A stretch of 64,000 nucleotides of DNA. Origin: Chitinibacter fontanus (GTDB lineage: Bacteria > Pseudomonadota > Gammaproteobacteria > Burkholderiales > Chitinibacteraceae). The first letter of the stretch is position 1, and each line of letters opens with the position of its first letter. Under the pieces are notes generated by a model, which saw only the letters and a program-made list of their open reading frames with translations, was not told the origin of the DNA and made no database searches. Made by a program: the position numbers and the translations under genes. Below, piece after piece: positions 17,268 through 26,681 of this stretch. Where the stretch lies: positions 1,116,001 through 1,180,000 of the forward strand of contig NZ_CP058952.1 in assembly GCF_013423785.1 (NCBI RefSeq), given 5' to 3'.

Positions 17268-19070
17268 GTGGCCGATCAGAATCAAACACCGAATAATGAT
17301 TCGGTAAACCCACTATTCAATAAAATGGATGCGCTGATGGCGCGTCATCGCAATGGCCCAGCCGCCAGTTTGGATGACATTCCGGTACTCACCGAGGAAG
17401 CGCCCAAAACGATTCCCAGCCTGTTTGATGTGGTTGATGATATTCCGTCGCTCACTGATGTGGTTGAGCCCAATTTGGCGGCTAAAATTGCCAGCTTAGA
17501 GCTCGAATGGGCCATTGATCATCATGAACCTGATATTAGCCATCTGGACGATGAGATCATTGCGCCACCTCCCAAGGCCAAGCCAAGCTCGCTCACCATC
17601 GACCCACTGCCGTTCCAAAAGACGGTTGAAGTCTTAAGTGCGGCCACTGAGCCCTTACTGGCGGCCAGCTCAATCCAGGCCCATCCAGCGCCCGCGCCAG
17701 TGGCAGCCCCTGCGGAGCCTGACGAATATCTAAGCATTCCACGCCTACCGGAAGCACCGCGCCACATTGCCGCCCCAGTTGTTGAGCCGGCCTTTTTAGA
17801 TTTGCCCATGCTGGATTTGGACGAGCTGACCCGCGCTCCCACCCCTGATTATTTAGATCTACCGGTACTAGACACTCGCAGCAAGCGTGATCTAGTCAGC
17901 AGCAGCCCCAGTGAGCATTTTATCGCCACCGATTTGATTTTACCGCTGGATGAACTCCCTGCTGAACCCGCAGCAGCCATTGCTGACTTTGCCCATATTC
18001 TGGCAGAAACCAGCCTTGCGGCCGCAGAAGTGCCACATCTGGATCTGGATGCGATTTTGGCCACTGAACTGAGCGGCAGCGAGCCAGTAGCAACGACCAG
18101 CACCGAGGAAGAATGCCTTGAAGAGGCCATAGCGCCTCAAGCTGAAACCGAGGATGTAGCAATCCAAGCTACAAATGCCAGCCATCTGGATCATGCAAAC
18201 CACGAGCCAGTAGACGCAATACTAACTTCTTCCCCACCAAGCATGTTAGCTGACGAGGAGCTGGAGATCAGTCTTGAACTCGATGACGAGCCAGATACCG
18301 CGGCAGAGATCACGCAAGACAGTACTAACGGCACGAGCCATCACTGGCAGCAAAGTAGAGCGAGCAGCGACGAAACCGAAGAAATAATTTATGAAATTAA
18401 TCTGGACGATGACTTTGAAACCGAGACTACACCAGTAGTAGCTGCTATTGAGCAAACTGATTTCGCGCCCCCATCACACGCGAGCACAACGATCAGCAAT
18501 AGCCCCGCAACTCTAGTCTGGGATGATGAACCGGAGCTGATCATTTATAGCGGCAATGAGATTGAAGCCACTGCTATCAATCTGGATGCACTGGAAAATG
18601 AAGAGGCAGCTATAGCTGTTGCCGAGCCTGAACAGCCAAATGACACAGCAAGCCATACCCCGGCAAGTATACTCACAGCAATCAATACTGATGAGACGCC
18701 GGGAGATATACATAACATCAATGAGCCAGCACCAATCAAGCCAAGTGCTGAAATCATCGAATTCCCACTCAACACCTTCAGCGTAGCAACGGCCTTACCT
18801 GCTGCACCGGATCCGCAGAAAGCCACGCAGATTAGCAGCGATACTGTCGCCGAAATCACCGCGACAGTTGGCGCACAATTGGCGATCGACATGGCCAGCG
18901 AGATTGAGCAACTGACCAAACAGCATTTTAGCGCGCTAATGAATCAGTTTTATGGCGAAACCTTGCGCAAACTCACCGAAGAAATTAGCCGTGATTTGGA
19001 AGCGCATCTAGCACCTCGAATTGTCGAGCTAGTTGAAGCCGAATTACGCAGCAAGCAGTTAATCGACTAA
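17268..19070 (+). CDS. Long acidic low-complexity protein of unknown function
   Basis: A 600-aa protein starting at GTG 17268 with AGGAG at 17253-17257. Residues ~20-480 are a disordered, strongly acidic stretch rich in Glu, Asp, Ala and Pro with recurring short motifs such as PVLT, IPSLTDVV, YLDLPVLD and LDLPMLDL. Residues ~500-600 form a predicted helical C-terminal domain (MASEIEQLTKQHFSALMNQF, ISRDLEAHLAPRIVELVEAE). There is no signal peptide or membrane helix, so it is probably cytoplasmic. It lies 34 bases after holC and before valS, where related bacteria have shorter hypothetical genes with a similar end. I do not recognise the family. The acidic repeats could be a binding tail; that is a guess. 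Confidence 0.7.
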   Translation: MADQNQTPNNDSVNPLFNKMDALMARHRNGPAASLDDIPVLTEEAPKTIPSLFDVVDDIPSLTDVVEPNLAAKIASLELEWAIDHHEPDISHLDDEIIAPPPKAKPSSLTIDPLPFQKTVEVLSAATEPLLAASSIQAHPAPAPVAAPAEPDEYLSIPRLPEAPRHIAAPVVEPAFLDLPMLDLDELTRAPTPDYLDLPVLDTRSKRDLVSSSPSEHFIATDLILPLDELPAEPAAAIADFAHILAETSLAAAEVPHLDLDAILATELSGSEPVATTSTEEECLEEAIAPQAETEDVAIQATNASHLDHANHEPVDAILTSSPPSMLADEELEISLELDDEPDTAAEITQDSTNGTSHHWQQSRASSDETEEIIYEINLDDDFETETTPVVAAIEQTDFAPPSHASTTISNSPATLVWDDEPELIIYSGNEIEATAINLDALENEEAAIAVAEPEQPNDTASHTPASILTAINTDETPGDIHNINEPAPIKPSAEIIEFPLNTFSVATALPAAPDPQKATQISSDTVAEITATVGAQLAIDMASEIEQLTKQHFSALMNQFYGETLRKLTEEISRDLEAHLAPRIVELVEAELRSKQLID

Positions 19071-19078
19071 AGCGTACT

Positions 19079-19098
19079 CACCCCGGCCAGCCGGGGTG
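19079..19098 (+). other. GC-rich hairpin upstream of valS
   Basis: CACCCC (19079-19084) pairs with GGGGTG (19093-19098), extended by GG/CC around a CCAG loop. No T tract follows, so it is not a clear terminator. It may separate the acidic gene from valS. Confidence 0.35.
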
Positions 19099-19142
19099 CC
19101 ACGTTCGCCGCGGCGATCCGCACAGCCCCCCCTTTTCTCGTT

Positions 19143-19148
19143 TATAAT
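19143..19148 (+). promoter_or_regulatory. Consensus -10 element before valS
   Basis: TATAAT, 33 bases before the valS start codon. The -35 region is weak by eye, so the promoter call rests on the -10 alone. Confidence 0.4.
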
Positions 19149-19181
19149 CTGCGGTTTCGCGTTTAATTCGAGCACGCCGCC

Positions 19182-21998
19182 ATGGAACTCGCTAAGAGCT
19201 TCGAGCCACAGAATATTGAATCCCGCTGGTACCCGTTCTGGGAAAGCCAAGGTTACTTCCAGCCTAGTATGGACCTCGCGCGCGAGGCCTTTTGTATCCA
19301 ACTGCCACCACCGAACGTTACCGGTACCTTGCACATGGGCCACGCGTTCAACCAAACCATCATGGATGGTCTGACGCGTTATCACCGCATGCGCGGCGAT
19401 AATACGCTGTGGTTGCCAGGTACTGACCACGCCGGTATCGCGACGCAAATCGTCGTTGAGCGCAAGCTCGACGCGCAAGGCGTGAGCCGCCACGACTTGG
19501 GTCGCAGCGCCTTCCTCGAAAAAGTGTGGGAATGGAAAAAAGAATCGGGCGACACGATTACTAGCCAGATGCGCCGCATGGGCTCGTCGGTGGATTGGAG
19601 CCGTGAATACTTCACGATGGACGACAAAATGTCGACCGCCGTGATCGAAGCCTTTGTGCGTCTGTACGAAGAAGGCCTGATTTACCGTGGCAAACGCCTA
19701 TCGAACTGGGATGCCAAACTAGGCACTGCGATTTCTGATTTGGAAGTGATTTCCGAAGAAGAAAACGGCCATATGTGGCATATCAAATATCCAGTTGTTG
19801 GCTCGGATGAATTCATCACCGTGGCGACGACCCGTCCTGAAACTATGCTCGGCGACGTTGCAGTAGCAATTGCCCCGGACGACGAGCGCTTTACGCATTT
19901 GCTCGGCAAAATGGTTGAGCTGCCACTGACTGGCCGCCAAATCCCCGTGATTGCCGACGAATACGTCGACAAAGAATTCGGTACTGGTTTTGTCAAAATC
20001 ACCCCTGCGCACGACTTTAACGACTACCAAGTTGGTAAACGTCACAACACGCAGCTGATCAATGTGATGAGCTTGCAAGCGACCATCCTCGCCAAAGCGC
20101 AAGTATTCAGCTTTGACGGCGCGAGTCTTGGCAGCGTTGAATTGCCAGCCGCCTACGCCGGTTTGACAACCGCACAAGCGCGTAAAGCGATGTTGGCGGA
20201 CTTGGAAGCGCAAGGTCTCTTGCTCGACACCAAACCGCACAAACTGATGGTACCGCGCGGCGATCGTACCGGCACCGTGATCGAGCCATTGCTGACCGAC
20301 CAGTGGTTTATGGCAATGAGCAAGGCCGATGAAAATGGCCAAAGTATTACCGATAAAGCGCTCGAAGCCGTCCACAGCGGCGAAGTGCAATTTGTCCCGG
20401 GCGACTGGGTGAACACCTACAACGCGTGGCTGAATAATATCCAAGACTGGTGTATTTCTCGCCAATTGTGGTGGGGCCATCAAATCCCAGCTTGGTACGA
20501 CGAAGACGGCCAAGTGTATGTGGCGCGTACCGAAGCGGAAGCCGTTGCCAAAGCAGGCGGCAAGTCAGTAACGCGCGATAACGACGTGCTCGACACGTGG
20601 TTTAGCTCGGCGCTGGTGCCTTTCTCTAGCCACGGCTGGCCGAACGAGACGCCAGATCTGCAAGCCTTCTTGCCTTCATCGGTACTCGTGACTGGCTACG
20701 ACATTATTTTCTTCTGGGTAGCCCGGATGATCATGATGACCAAGCACTTCACCGGCAAAGTGCCGTTCAAACACGTGTACATCCACGGTTTGGTGCGCGA
20801 TGCCGAAGGCAATAAGATGTCGAAATCCGAAGGTAACGTGCTTGATCCAGTCGATTTGATCGACGGTATCGCGCTCGAGCCTTTGCTGGAAAAACGAACC
20901 ACCGGTCTACGTCGCCCAGAAAACGCGCCAAAAGTCGCGGCGAAAACGGCGAAAGAATTCCCAGACGGCATTCCAGCCTATGGCGTTGATGCGCTGCGCT
21001 TCACCTTTGCGTCGCTCGCCTCACTCGGCCGCTCGATCAACTTCGACCAGAAACGTTGCGATGGCTATCGCAACTTCTGCAACAAAATCTGGAACGCAAC
21101 GCGTTTTGTGATGATGAATGTCGAAGGCAAAGATTGCGGTCTGGAAGACGGTGCGGAACTGGAATACAGCTTCCCTGATTTGTGGATCATTGGTCGCCTG
21201 CAAGAAGCGGAAGCCGCGATCACGCACGCACTCGATACCTTCCGTTTCGACTTGGCCGCGCAAGCGATTTACGAGTTTGTTTGGAATGAATACTGCGACT
21301 GGTATATCGAGCTAGCCAAGGTATCTACTCAATTTGGCACAGATACCCAGCAACGCGCAGCACGTCGTACGCTGATTCGCGTGCTCGAAACCATTCTACG
21401 CCTTGCGCATCCGATCATGCCTTTCATTACCGAAGAGCTGTGGCAAACCGTTGCCCCACTCGCAGGCAAGAAAGACAGTGATTCACTGATGACCGCGAAA
21501 TGGCCAGTGGCTGATTTGAGCAAAGTGAACGCCGAGGCGAATACCAAGGTTGAAACCCTGAAAGCCTTGGCGTTTGCAGCACGTAATTTGCGCGGCGAAA
21601 TGGGCCTGTCACCTGCGGTGAAAGTACCAATGTTCCTCGAAGGTACACCAGAAATGGCCGAGTTCGCGCCGTATCTGAAGCCATTGGCGAAATTGTCGGA
21701 AGTGAATATCACGGCCACATTGCCAGCAGGTGATGCGCCTGTGGCCGTGGCTGCATCAGCACTGGGCACGACGCGCATGATGTTGGTGGTAGAAGTGGAT
21801 AAAGCGGCGGAAACTGCGCGCGTTACCAAGGAAATCGGAAAAACCACCGATGCACGCGAAAAACTCGTCGCCAAGCTGGAAAAACCAGGTTACACCGACA
21901 AAGCACCAGCGCATCTGGTTGAGAAAGATCGCGCGCAACTGGCCGAGTTGGACGATAAGCTGGCTAAATTGCATGCACAGCTCGATAAATTGAAGTAA
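19182..21998 (+). CDS. valS: Valyl-tRNA synthetase
   Basis: A 938-aa class I aminoacyl-tRNA synthetase that charges tRNA-Val and edits mischarged threonine. The HMGH-type signature is in [16 protein letters not shown] (residues ~44-59) and the KMSKS loop in NKMSKSEGN (~545). The CP1 editing domain lies between them. The C-terminus has the ValS coiled-coil arm ([20 protein letters not shown]). Length is close to the usual 940-950 aa. The start ATG at 19182 ([20 protein letters not shown]) is typical. Confidence 0.97.
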   Translation: MELAKSFEPQNIESRWYPFWESQGYFQPSMDLAREAFCIQLPPPNVTGTLHMGHAFNQTIMDGLTRYHRMRGDNTLWLPGTDHAGIATQIVVERKLDAQGVSRHDLGRSAFLEKVWEWKKESGDTITSQMRRMGSSVDWSREYFTMDDKMSTAVIEAFVRLYEEGLIYRGKRLSNWDAKLGTAISDLEVISEEENGHMWHIKYPVVGSDEFITVATTRPETMLGDVAVAIAPDDERFTHLLGKMVELPLTGRQIPVIADEYVDKEFGTGFVKITPAHDFNDYQVGKRHNTQLINVMSLQATILAKAQVFSFDGASLGSVELPAAYAGLTTAQARKAMLADLEAQGLLLDTKPHKLMVPRGDRTGTVIEPLLTDQWFMAMSKADENGQSITDKALEAVHSGEVQFVPGDWVNTYNAWLNNIQDWCISRQLWWGHQIPAWYDEDGQVYVARTEAEAVAKAGGKSVTRDNDVLDTWFSSALVPFSSHGWPNETPDLQAFLPSSVLVTGYDIIFFWVARMIMMTKHFTGKVPFKHVYIHGLVRDAEGNKMSKSEGNVLDPVDLIDGIALEPLLEKRTTGLRRPENAPKVAAKTAKEFPDGIPAYGVDALRFTFASLASLGRSINFDQKRCDGYRNFCNKIWNATRFVMMNVEGKDCGLEDGAELEYSFPDLWIIGRLQEAEAAITHALDTFRFDLAAQAIYEFVWNEYCDWYIELAKVSTQFGTDTQQRAARRTLIRVLETILRLAHPIMPFITEELWQTVAPLAGKKDSDSLMTAKWPVADLSKVNAEANTKVETLKALAFAARNLRGEMGLSPAVKVPMFLEGTPEMAEFAPYLKPLAKLSEVNITATLPAGDAPVAVAASALGTTRMMLVVEVDKAAETARVTKEIGKTTDAREKLVAKLEKPGYTDKAPAHLVEKDRAQLAELDDKLAKLHAQLDKLK

Positions 21999-22014
21999 GC
22001 TCATGCAGCAGATC

Positions 22015-22039
22015 AAGCGGCCTTCGGGCCGCTTTTTTT
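22015..22039 (+). terminator. Rho-independent terminator of valS
   Basis: Stem AAGCGGCC (22015-22022) with GGCCGCTT (22027-22034), a TTCG tetraloop and a run of seven T. Confidence 0.92.
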
Positions 22040-22167
22040 ATCACTGTCGTAGCAACATCGGCCAGTCACCACTGGCGCAGCCGTTCCGCGGAAAAACAGC
22101 TACACTGTCAGCTTGATTGCTCACTTCAGCACCTGCCTTTAACCCTGAGCCGGATTCGCATCGCGCA

Positions 22168-24063
22168 ATGAAATTTTCGTCCCTGATCAGCAAAGCAAGC
22201 AGCTCCAGCGACATACGCCAGCATCGCCTCGGTAACTTTATTGCTATCACCCTTTGCGGGCTGATGTTTAGTACCGTACAGAATATTTATTTCGACAATC
22301 TGCACGACGCGACCATTTTTGCCGCGACCTTGGTGCTAGTTGGGTTTGCCTTATTTTTGGCGCGCAGGCGCCACTATGAATACGCAGCCACAGTTTTTAC
22401 CTTAAGCCTCACCGGCATGATCGCCACCATACATTGGACCAACTCCGGCATTTACGACCCCGGCATGCTGGTCTATCCGGCCTTGATTGTATTTACTGGC
22501 CTGCTGTGCGCCCCCTGGCTGTTTGTCCTGCAATTTATCCTCATCCTCAGTAATTTAAGCTTGCTGATTTTGGCTGAAGCACAAGGCTGGCGGGTTTCAC
22601 GCATTACCCCAGCGGGTATTGGATTTTGGCTGGATACTACGCTAATCATGACGATTATTTCGATTAGCGTTGGCCTGATTATGAAGGACTTTCGTCAGGC
22701 ATTACGCTCGCTGCAGGCAGAGAATTTACGCGTGTCCAAATCACAAAAAGAAGTGGAGTTTCTGGCCACCCATGACGCGCTCACCCACTTGCCTAATCGC
22801 GTTCTAGCGCGTGATCGCTGTGGACACGCACTGGAATTGGCGCGTCGCAACCAGCAAAAAACCGCAGTGTTATTTATTGATTTGGATAATTTCAAAACCA
22901 TCAACGACTCATTGGGTCATGCTGCTGGCGATATGCTGCTAGTCGAGATGGCAAGGCGTTTACGCAGTTGCGTGCGCCAATCAGATACCGTGGCCCGACA
23001 AGGGGGCGATGAGTTTTTGATTATTTTGGATCAAATCGCTCACAGCGATGCCGCTGCCGAGGTGGCTCAGAAAGTAATTCGGGTTTTCTCTGAACCCTTG
23101 ACGCTCCATCATTTAAGCATCACCGCCACTTGCTCGATCGGAGTAGCCGTTTCAAGTAATGATAGCGATGACTTTGATGGGCTATTACAACGTGCCGATA
23201 TGGCAATGTATCGCGCCAAAGCAGCCGGACGTAACACGGTCCGAGTTTATGATGAAAGCATGAACACCAAAGCGGCAGAGCAATTGCACCTAGCATCGAA
23301 AATGCGTGCGGCTTTGGGTAAGTCTGAATTTACCTTGCACTACCAACCGCAATTTGATTTAAAAACGGGTCAAATCATTGGTGCCGAGGCACTGGTTCGC
23401 TGGCGGCATCCTGAGCTGGGATTAGTGCCGCCCGGCAAATTTATTCCGGTTGCAGAGAACTCAGGCTTAATCGTTGAAATGGGTGAATGGATTGTCTTGG
23501 AGGCCTGTCGTCAGGCCAAGATTTGGCAAAATGAAGGCTTGGGGCCCATCGTAGTGGGTATCAATATTTCCCCAATTCAATTTCGCCGTGGCGATGTTGA
23601 AAAACTGGTGTCGACCGCGCTCAAGCTCACAGAACTGCCCCCTGAATTAGTTGAGCTAGAGTTGACCGAGTCTTTGCTATTGGAAGACTCTGAGCATCTG
23701 AAAATTATTCTGCAAAATCTGCGTAGCCTCGGCTTGAGTTTCTCAATTGACGACTTTGGCACGGGCTATTCCAATCTCAGCTATCTAAAACATTTTGAAG
23801 TGGAACGCCTTAAGATCGACCAATCATTTATCCGTCGGCTCACTGAAGACGCTCATGATGAAGCGATTGTCAGTGCGATTATTCAAGTGGCCAACAGCCT
23901 GCAATTACAGCTGATTGCCGAAGGGATTGAAGATCAAAACACCTTAAATCGTTTAATTGAGCTCGGCTGCGCTCAAGGCCAAGGTTACTATTGGTCGCCC
24001 GCCCTGCCCGCAGATGAATTCAAACAATTTGTGCTTCGCCACCGCGCCCAGCTTAGCACTTGA
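22168..24063 (+). CDS. Membrane GGDEF-EAL protein (cyclic di-GMP turnover)
   Basis: A 631-aa protein with five or six N-terminal membrane helices (residues ~20-190), a GGDEF domain with an intact GGDEF motif (ARQGGDEFLIIL) and an EAL domain with EALVRWRHP and the later SIDDFGTGYSNL loop. Both catalytic motifs look complete, so it could make or break cyclic di-GMP; when both are intact the EAL activity often dominates. I chose ATG 22168 because the frame upstream starts with TTG and lacks a ribosome site. It may feed the LapD-controlled adhesin a few kb away, but nothing in the sequence links them directly. Confidence 0.88.
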   Translation: MKFSSLISKASSSSDIRQHRLGNFIAITLCGLMFSTVQNIYFDNLHDATIFAATLVLVGFALFLARRRHYEYAATVFTLSLTGMIATIHWTNSGIYDPGMLVYPALIVFTGLLCAPWLFVLQFILILSNLSLLILAEAQGWRVSRITPAGIGFWLDTTLIMTIISISVGLIMKDFRQALRSLQAENLRVSKSQKEVEFLATHDALTHLPNRVLARDRCGHALELARRNQQKTAVLFIDLDNFKTINDSLGHAAGDMLLVEMARRLRSCVRQSDTVARQGGDEFLIILDQIAHSDAAAEVAQKVIRVFSEPLTLHHLSITATCSIGVAVSSNDSDDFDGLLQRADMAMYRAKAAGRNTVRVYDESMNTKAAEQLHLASKMRAALGKSEFTLHYQPQFDLKTGQIIGAEALVRWRHPELGLVPPGKFIPVAENSGLIVEMGEWIVLEACRQAKIWQNEGLGPIVVGINISPIQFRRGDVEKLVSTALKLTELPPELVELELTESLLLEDSEHLKIILQNLRSLGLSFSIDDFGTGYSNLSYLKHFEVERLKIDQSFIRRLTEDAHDEAIVSAIIQVANSLQLQLIAEGIEDQNTLNRLIELGCAQGQGYYWSPALPADEFKQFVLRHRAQLST

Positions 24064-24088
24064 TTACCTTCTGTTTTGAGAAAGATAC

Positions 24089-24559
24089 ATGTACCTCAGC
24101 CACATTCAGCATTCGCAACCTCCGTTACCAGCAGCAATCGAAGCCGCTTTGCAGTATCTGCGTGAAACTGATTTCAGCGCGCTAGCCCCAGGTCGGCACT
24201 CTATTCGCGGCGATCAAATGATTGCCATAGTGCAAACGCCGCAAACCCAGCCGTGGGAAACCGGAATGCCCGAATTTCATCAACGCTATATCGATATTCA
24301 ATATCTGCTCGAAGGCGAAGAAGTGATTGGCTACCATATCGCTCAGCCTGATTTAGCGCTGGTTACTGATCAATTGCTCGAACGCGACATTGCGTTTGTG
24401 CACCCGGTGGCCATGGAATCCAAACTTATTTTAAGCCCCGGCATGTTTGCAATTTTCTACCCCGGCGAACTGCATAAACCCTGCCGCAGCCTAACTGCGA
24501 GCCAACAAATCAAGAAAATCGTGATTAAAATTGATCACACCCTGCTGGCCAACTTTTAA
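24089..24559 (+). CDS. YhcH/YjgK/YiaL (EbgC-like) family protein
   Basis: A 156-aa cytoplasmic cupin-type protein. The metal-site residues are visible in PEFHQRYIDIQYLLEGEE (the HxxYxDIQ motif) and the final histidine in FYPGELHKPC. Members occur with sialic acid or beta-galactoside genes and are thought to act on sugar anomers; the exact reaction here cannot be told. It begins 26 bases after the GGDEF-EAL gene and may be co-transcribed with it. Confidence 0.85.
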   Translation: MYLSHIQHSQPPLPAAIEAALQYLRETDFSALAPGRHSIRGDQMIAIVQTPQTQPWETGMPEFHQRYIDIQYLLEGEEVIGYHIAQPDLALVTDQLLERDIAFVHPVAMESKLILSPGMFAIFYPGELHKPCRSLTASQQIKKIVIKIDHTLLANF

Positions 24560-24664
24560 ACTCCAATAAAAAAACCAAGCCACAAGAAAGAGTGAGTCAG
24601 CCTATTGTCACCAGAGCCGCGCTGCTGCATGATGCGAGTTACTATCGCACAGTAATGAGGCTCG

Positions 24665-25264
24665 ATGACAATGACCCGCTTAATCATGATGTTAGTTATG
24701 CTCAGCAGCTTGAGCGGCTGTGGTTATAACGCCTTGCAGGCACAGGATGAAAACGTTAATGCAGCTTGGTCAGAGGTTTTGAATCAATATCAGCGTCGTG
24801 CCGATTTAGTGCCTAATTTGGTGAATGTCGTCAAAGGCTATGCCGCGCATGAAGAAAAAGTGCTCATTGAAGTGACGCAAGCGCGTGCCAAAGTGGGCAG
24901 CGTGCAGGCCACCCCTGAGCTAGCCAATAACCCTGCCGCCTTGGCTCAATTTCAAGCCGCGCAGGCGGGGATGAGTTCAGCATTATCCCGCTTGATGGTG
25001 GTTGCAGAAAAATATCCCGATCTCAAAGCCAATGAAAGTTTCCGTGACCTATCGGCCCAACTGGAAGGCACCGAAAACCGCATTACTGTTGCGCGTAACC
25101 GTTATATCGAGAGCGTCAAAGCATTTAATACCACTGCGCGCTCGTTCCCGACCAATCTCACCGCCAAGTTATTCGACCTGAACCCTAAACCCAACTTTGC
25201 GGTAGAAAATGAAAAAGCGCTCTCAAGCGCTCCTCAAGTTGATTTCAATAGTGAGAAGAAGTAA
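24665..25264 (+). CDS. LemA family lipoprotein
   Basis: A 199-aa protein with a lipoprotein signal (MLVMLSSLSGC, lipobox LSGC with Cys at ~19) followed by the long antiparallel helices of LemA (VNAAWSEVLNQYQRRADLVP, NLVNVVKGYAAHE, TENRITVARNRYIE). It is expected to be anchored in an envelope membrane and exposed to the periplasm. Its function is poorly known; the gene is usually followed by TPM-domain genes, as here. The next gene starts directly after its stop codon, so the three genes form one operon. Confidence 0.92.
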   Translation: MTMTRLIMMLVMLSSLSGCGYNALQAQDENVNAAWSEVLNQYQRRADLVPNLVNVVKGYAAHEEKVLIEVTQARAKVGSVQATPELANNPAALAQFQAAQAGMSSALSRLMVVAEKYPDLKANESFRDLSAQLEGTENRITVARNRYIESVKAFNTTARSFPTNLTAKLFDLNPKPNFAVENEKALSSAPQVDFNSEKK

Positions 25265-26113
25265 ATGCCCCCACTGCGTATGCTCTGGCTACGCTTATTG
25301 CTGCTGAGTTGCGGGCTGATACTCGCTAGTATCACGCTAGCAGCACCAGTGGCGATTCCTGAATTACGCACGCAAGTAACCGATCTAAGCAATACTCTGT
25401 CGCAATCCGAGCAACAGCAATTGGAAGAGAAACTGCACGCCCTAGAGCAAGCCAAAGGCAGTCAACTGGCGGTATTGATTGTGCCCACCACGGGCGAGGA
25501 AACGATTGAGCAATACGGGATTCGGGTGGTGGAAAAATGGCAATTGGGCCGTAAAGGTGTCGATGATGGAGTGCTACTGTTAATTGCCAAAAACGACCGC
25601 ACGGTTCGCATAGAGGTTGGCCGCGGCTTGGAAGGTGTACTCCCCGATGTGGTAGCAAGCCGAATTATTCGCGAGATCATGGTGCCGGCATTTAAAACGG
25701 GCGACTGGGCTGGCGGCATTCAAGCCGGGGTGGCCAAAATGAGTGCGCTCATTCAAGGCGAGGCGCTACCAGCACCAACAGATCAACGCATGGCTCAGCA
25801 GTCTAGCGATAACGAATTACCCTTTATTTTATTGGTACCCCTGCTGATCTTCGGCGGCTTCTTGCGCCACGTCCTTGGCTTCTTGGCCAGCTTCATCCTT
25901 ACTAGCCTGATCGCTAGCCTTGGCTTGATCTACTTCGGCCTCAGTATTCCTATCGCACTGGGTATTGGCGCAGTCCTCGGCCTGATCGTAAGTAGTAAAA
26001 GTGGTGGCGTTATTTCATCGGGGCAAGGGCACTGGGGTGGAGGTAGCTCTGGCGGCGGGTTTAGCGGCGGCGGTGGTGGATTTGGCGGCGGGGGCGCATC
26101 GGGAAGATGGTAA
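25265..26113 (+). CDS. TPM-domain protein (YgcG-like) with glycine-rich tail
   Basis: A 282-aa exported membrane protein: signal peptide (LLLLSCGLILASITLAAP), a TPM domain of about 130 residues (VTDLSNTLSQSEQQQLEEKL, GVDDGVLLLIAKNDRTVRIE), two hydrophobic helices (~residues 188-245) and a Gly/Ser-rich tail ending GGGGASGRW. TPM proteins have been linked to envelope quality control and photosystem repair (TLP18.3), but the bacterial role is not settled. It abuts lemA with no gap and overlaps the next start (TAATG). Confidence 0.9.
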   Translation: MPPLRMLWLRLLLLSCGLILASITLAAPVAIPELRTQVTDLSNTLSQSEQQQLEEKLHALEQAKGSQLAVLIVPTTGEETIEQYGIRVVEKWQLGRKGVDDGVLLLIAKNDRTVRIEVGRGLEGVLPDVVASRIIREIMVPAFKTGDWAGGIQAGVAKMSALIQGEALPAPTDQRMAQQSSDNELPFILLVPLLIFGGFLRHVLGFLASFILTSLIASLGLIYFGLSIPIALGIGAVLGLIVSSKSGGVISSGQGHWGGGSSGGGFSGGGGGFGGGGASGRW

Positions 26114-26622
26114 TGCACACGAATTTTGCACGCTGCTGGCAGCAACTACAATTAAACCCATTTCGCTCCAGCTTACGCGATCCAGCGCTGATCAGACGTT
26201 TAAGCCAAACAATTGCCCAGGCAGAAGCCGGTCATCGCGGTGAAATTCGCTTAGTAATCGAAGCCCGCTTACCATTAAAACAAGCTTGGCAGGGCCAAAC
26301 TGCGCGCCAGCGTGCAGTGCAATGGTTTACCGATTTGCACGTTTGGGATACTGAGTGCAATACCGGGATGGTGTTGTATTTATTACTGGCTGAACGAAAA
26401 ATAGAATTAGTGGCTGATCGCGGCATTGCGGCCCGCGTACCACAAACTCAATGGGATGAAATCTGCCAAAGGTTACAGTCCGATCTAGCGCTAACTCAAA
26501 TCGAAGTAGGGCTTGCCACTGCGATCACTACCTTAGGGCAATTATTGCAACAACATTTCCCACTAGAGACAGCACAAATTAACCCGAATGAATTGGACAA
26601 CACCCCGGTGATCGTTCCTTAA
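26113..26622 (+). CDS. Second TPM-domain protein, cytoplasmic form
   Basis: A 169-aa protein whose middle matches the TPM domain of the preceding gene (AEAGHRGEIRLVIEARLPLK, NTGMVLYLLLAERKIELVAD) but lacks a signal peptide. The ATG at 26113 overlaps the previous stop by one base and is preferred over 26107. The LemA-TPM-TPM order is recurrent in betaproteobacteria. Function unknown; it probably works with its two neighbours. Confidence 0.85.
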   Translation: MHTNFARCWQQLQLNPFRSSLRDPALIRRLSQTIAQAEAGHRGEIRLVIEARLPLKQAWQGQTARQRAVQWFTDLHVWDTECNTGMVLYLLLAERKIELVADRGIAARVPQTQWDEICQRLQSDLALTQIEVGLATAITTLGQLLQQHFPLETAQINPNELDNTPVIVP

Positions 26623-26627
26623 CCAAA

Positions 26628-26675
26628 GGTATCTGGCTGCAGCCCATTTAAAATAAAGCCCACCGCAAGATACCC
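26628..26675. repeat. Intergenic element with inverted ends, copy E2
   Basis: GGTATCT (26628-26634) and AGATACC (26668-26674) are inverted repeats flanking a core GCCCATTTAAAATAAA (26642-26657) that recurs almost exactly at 55620-55635. It sits between the convergent TPM gene and lapD. Confidence 0.45.
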
Positions 26676-26681
26676 TTAAAA

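Noticed and set aside
19079..19098. Terminator before valS
   Set aside because: A stable hairpin is present but no T tract follows, so it is listed only as a hairpin.
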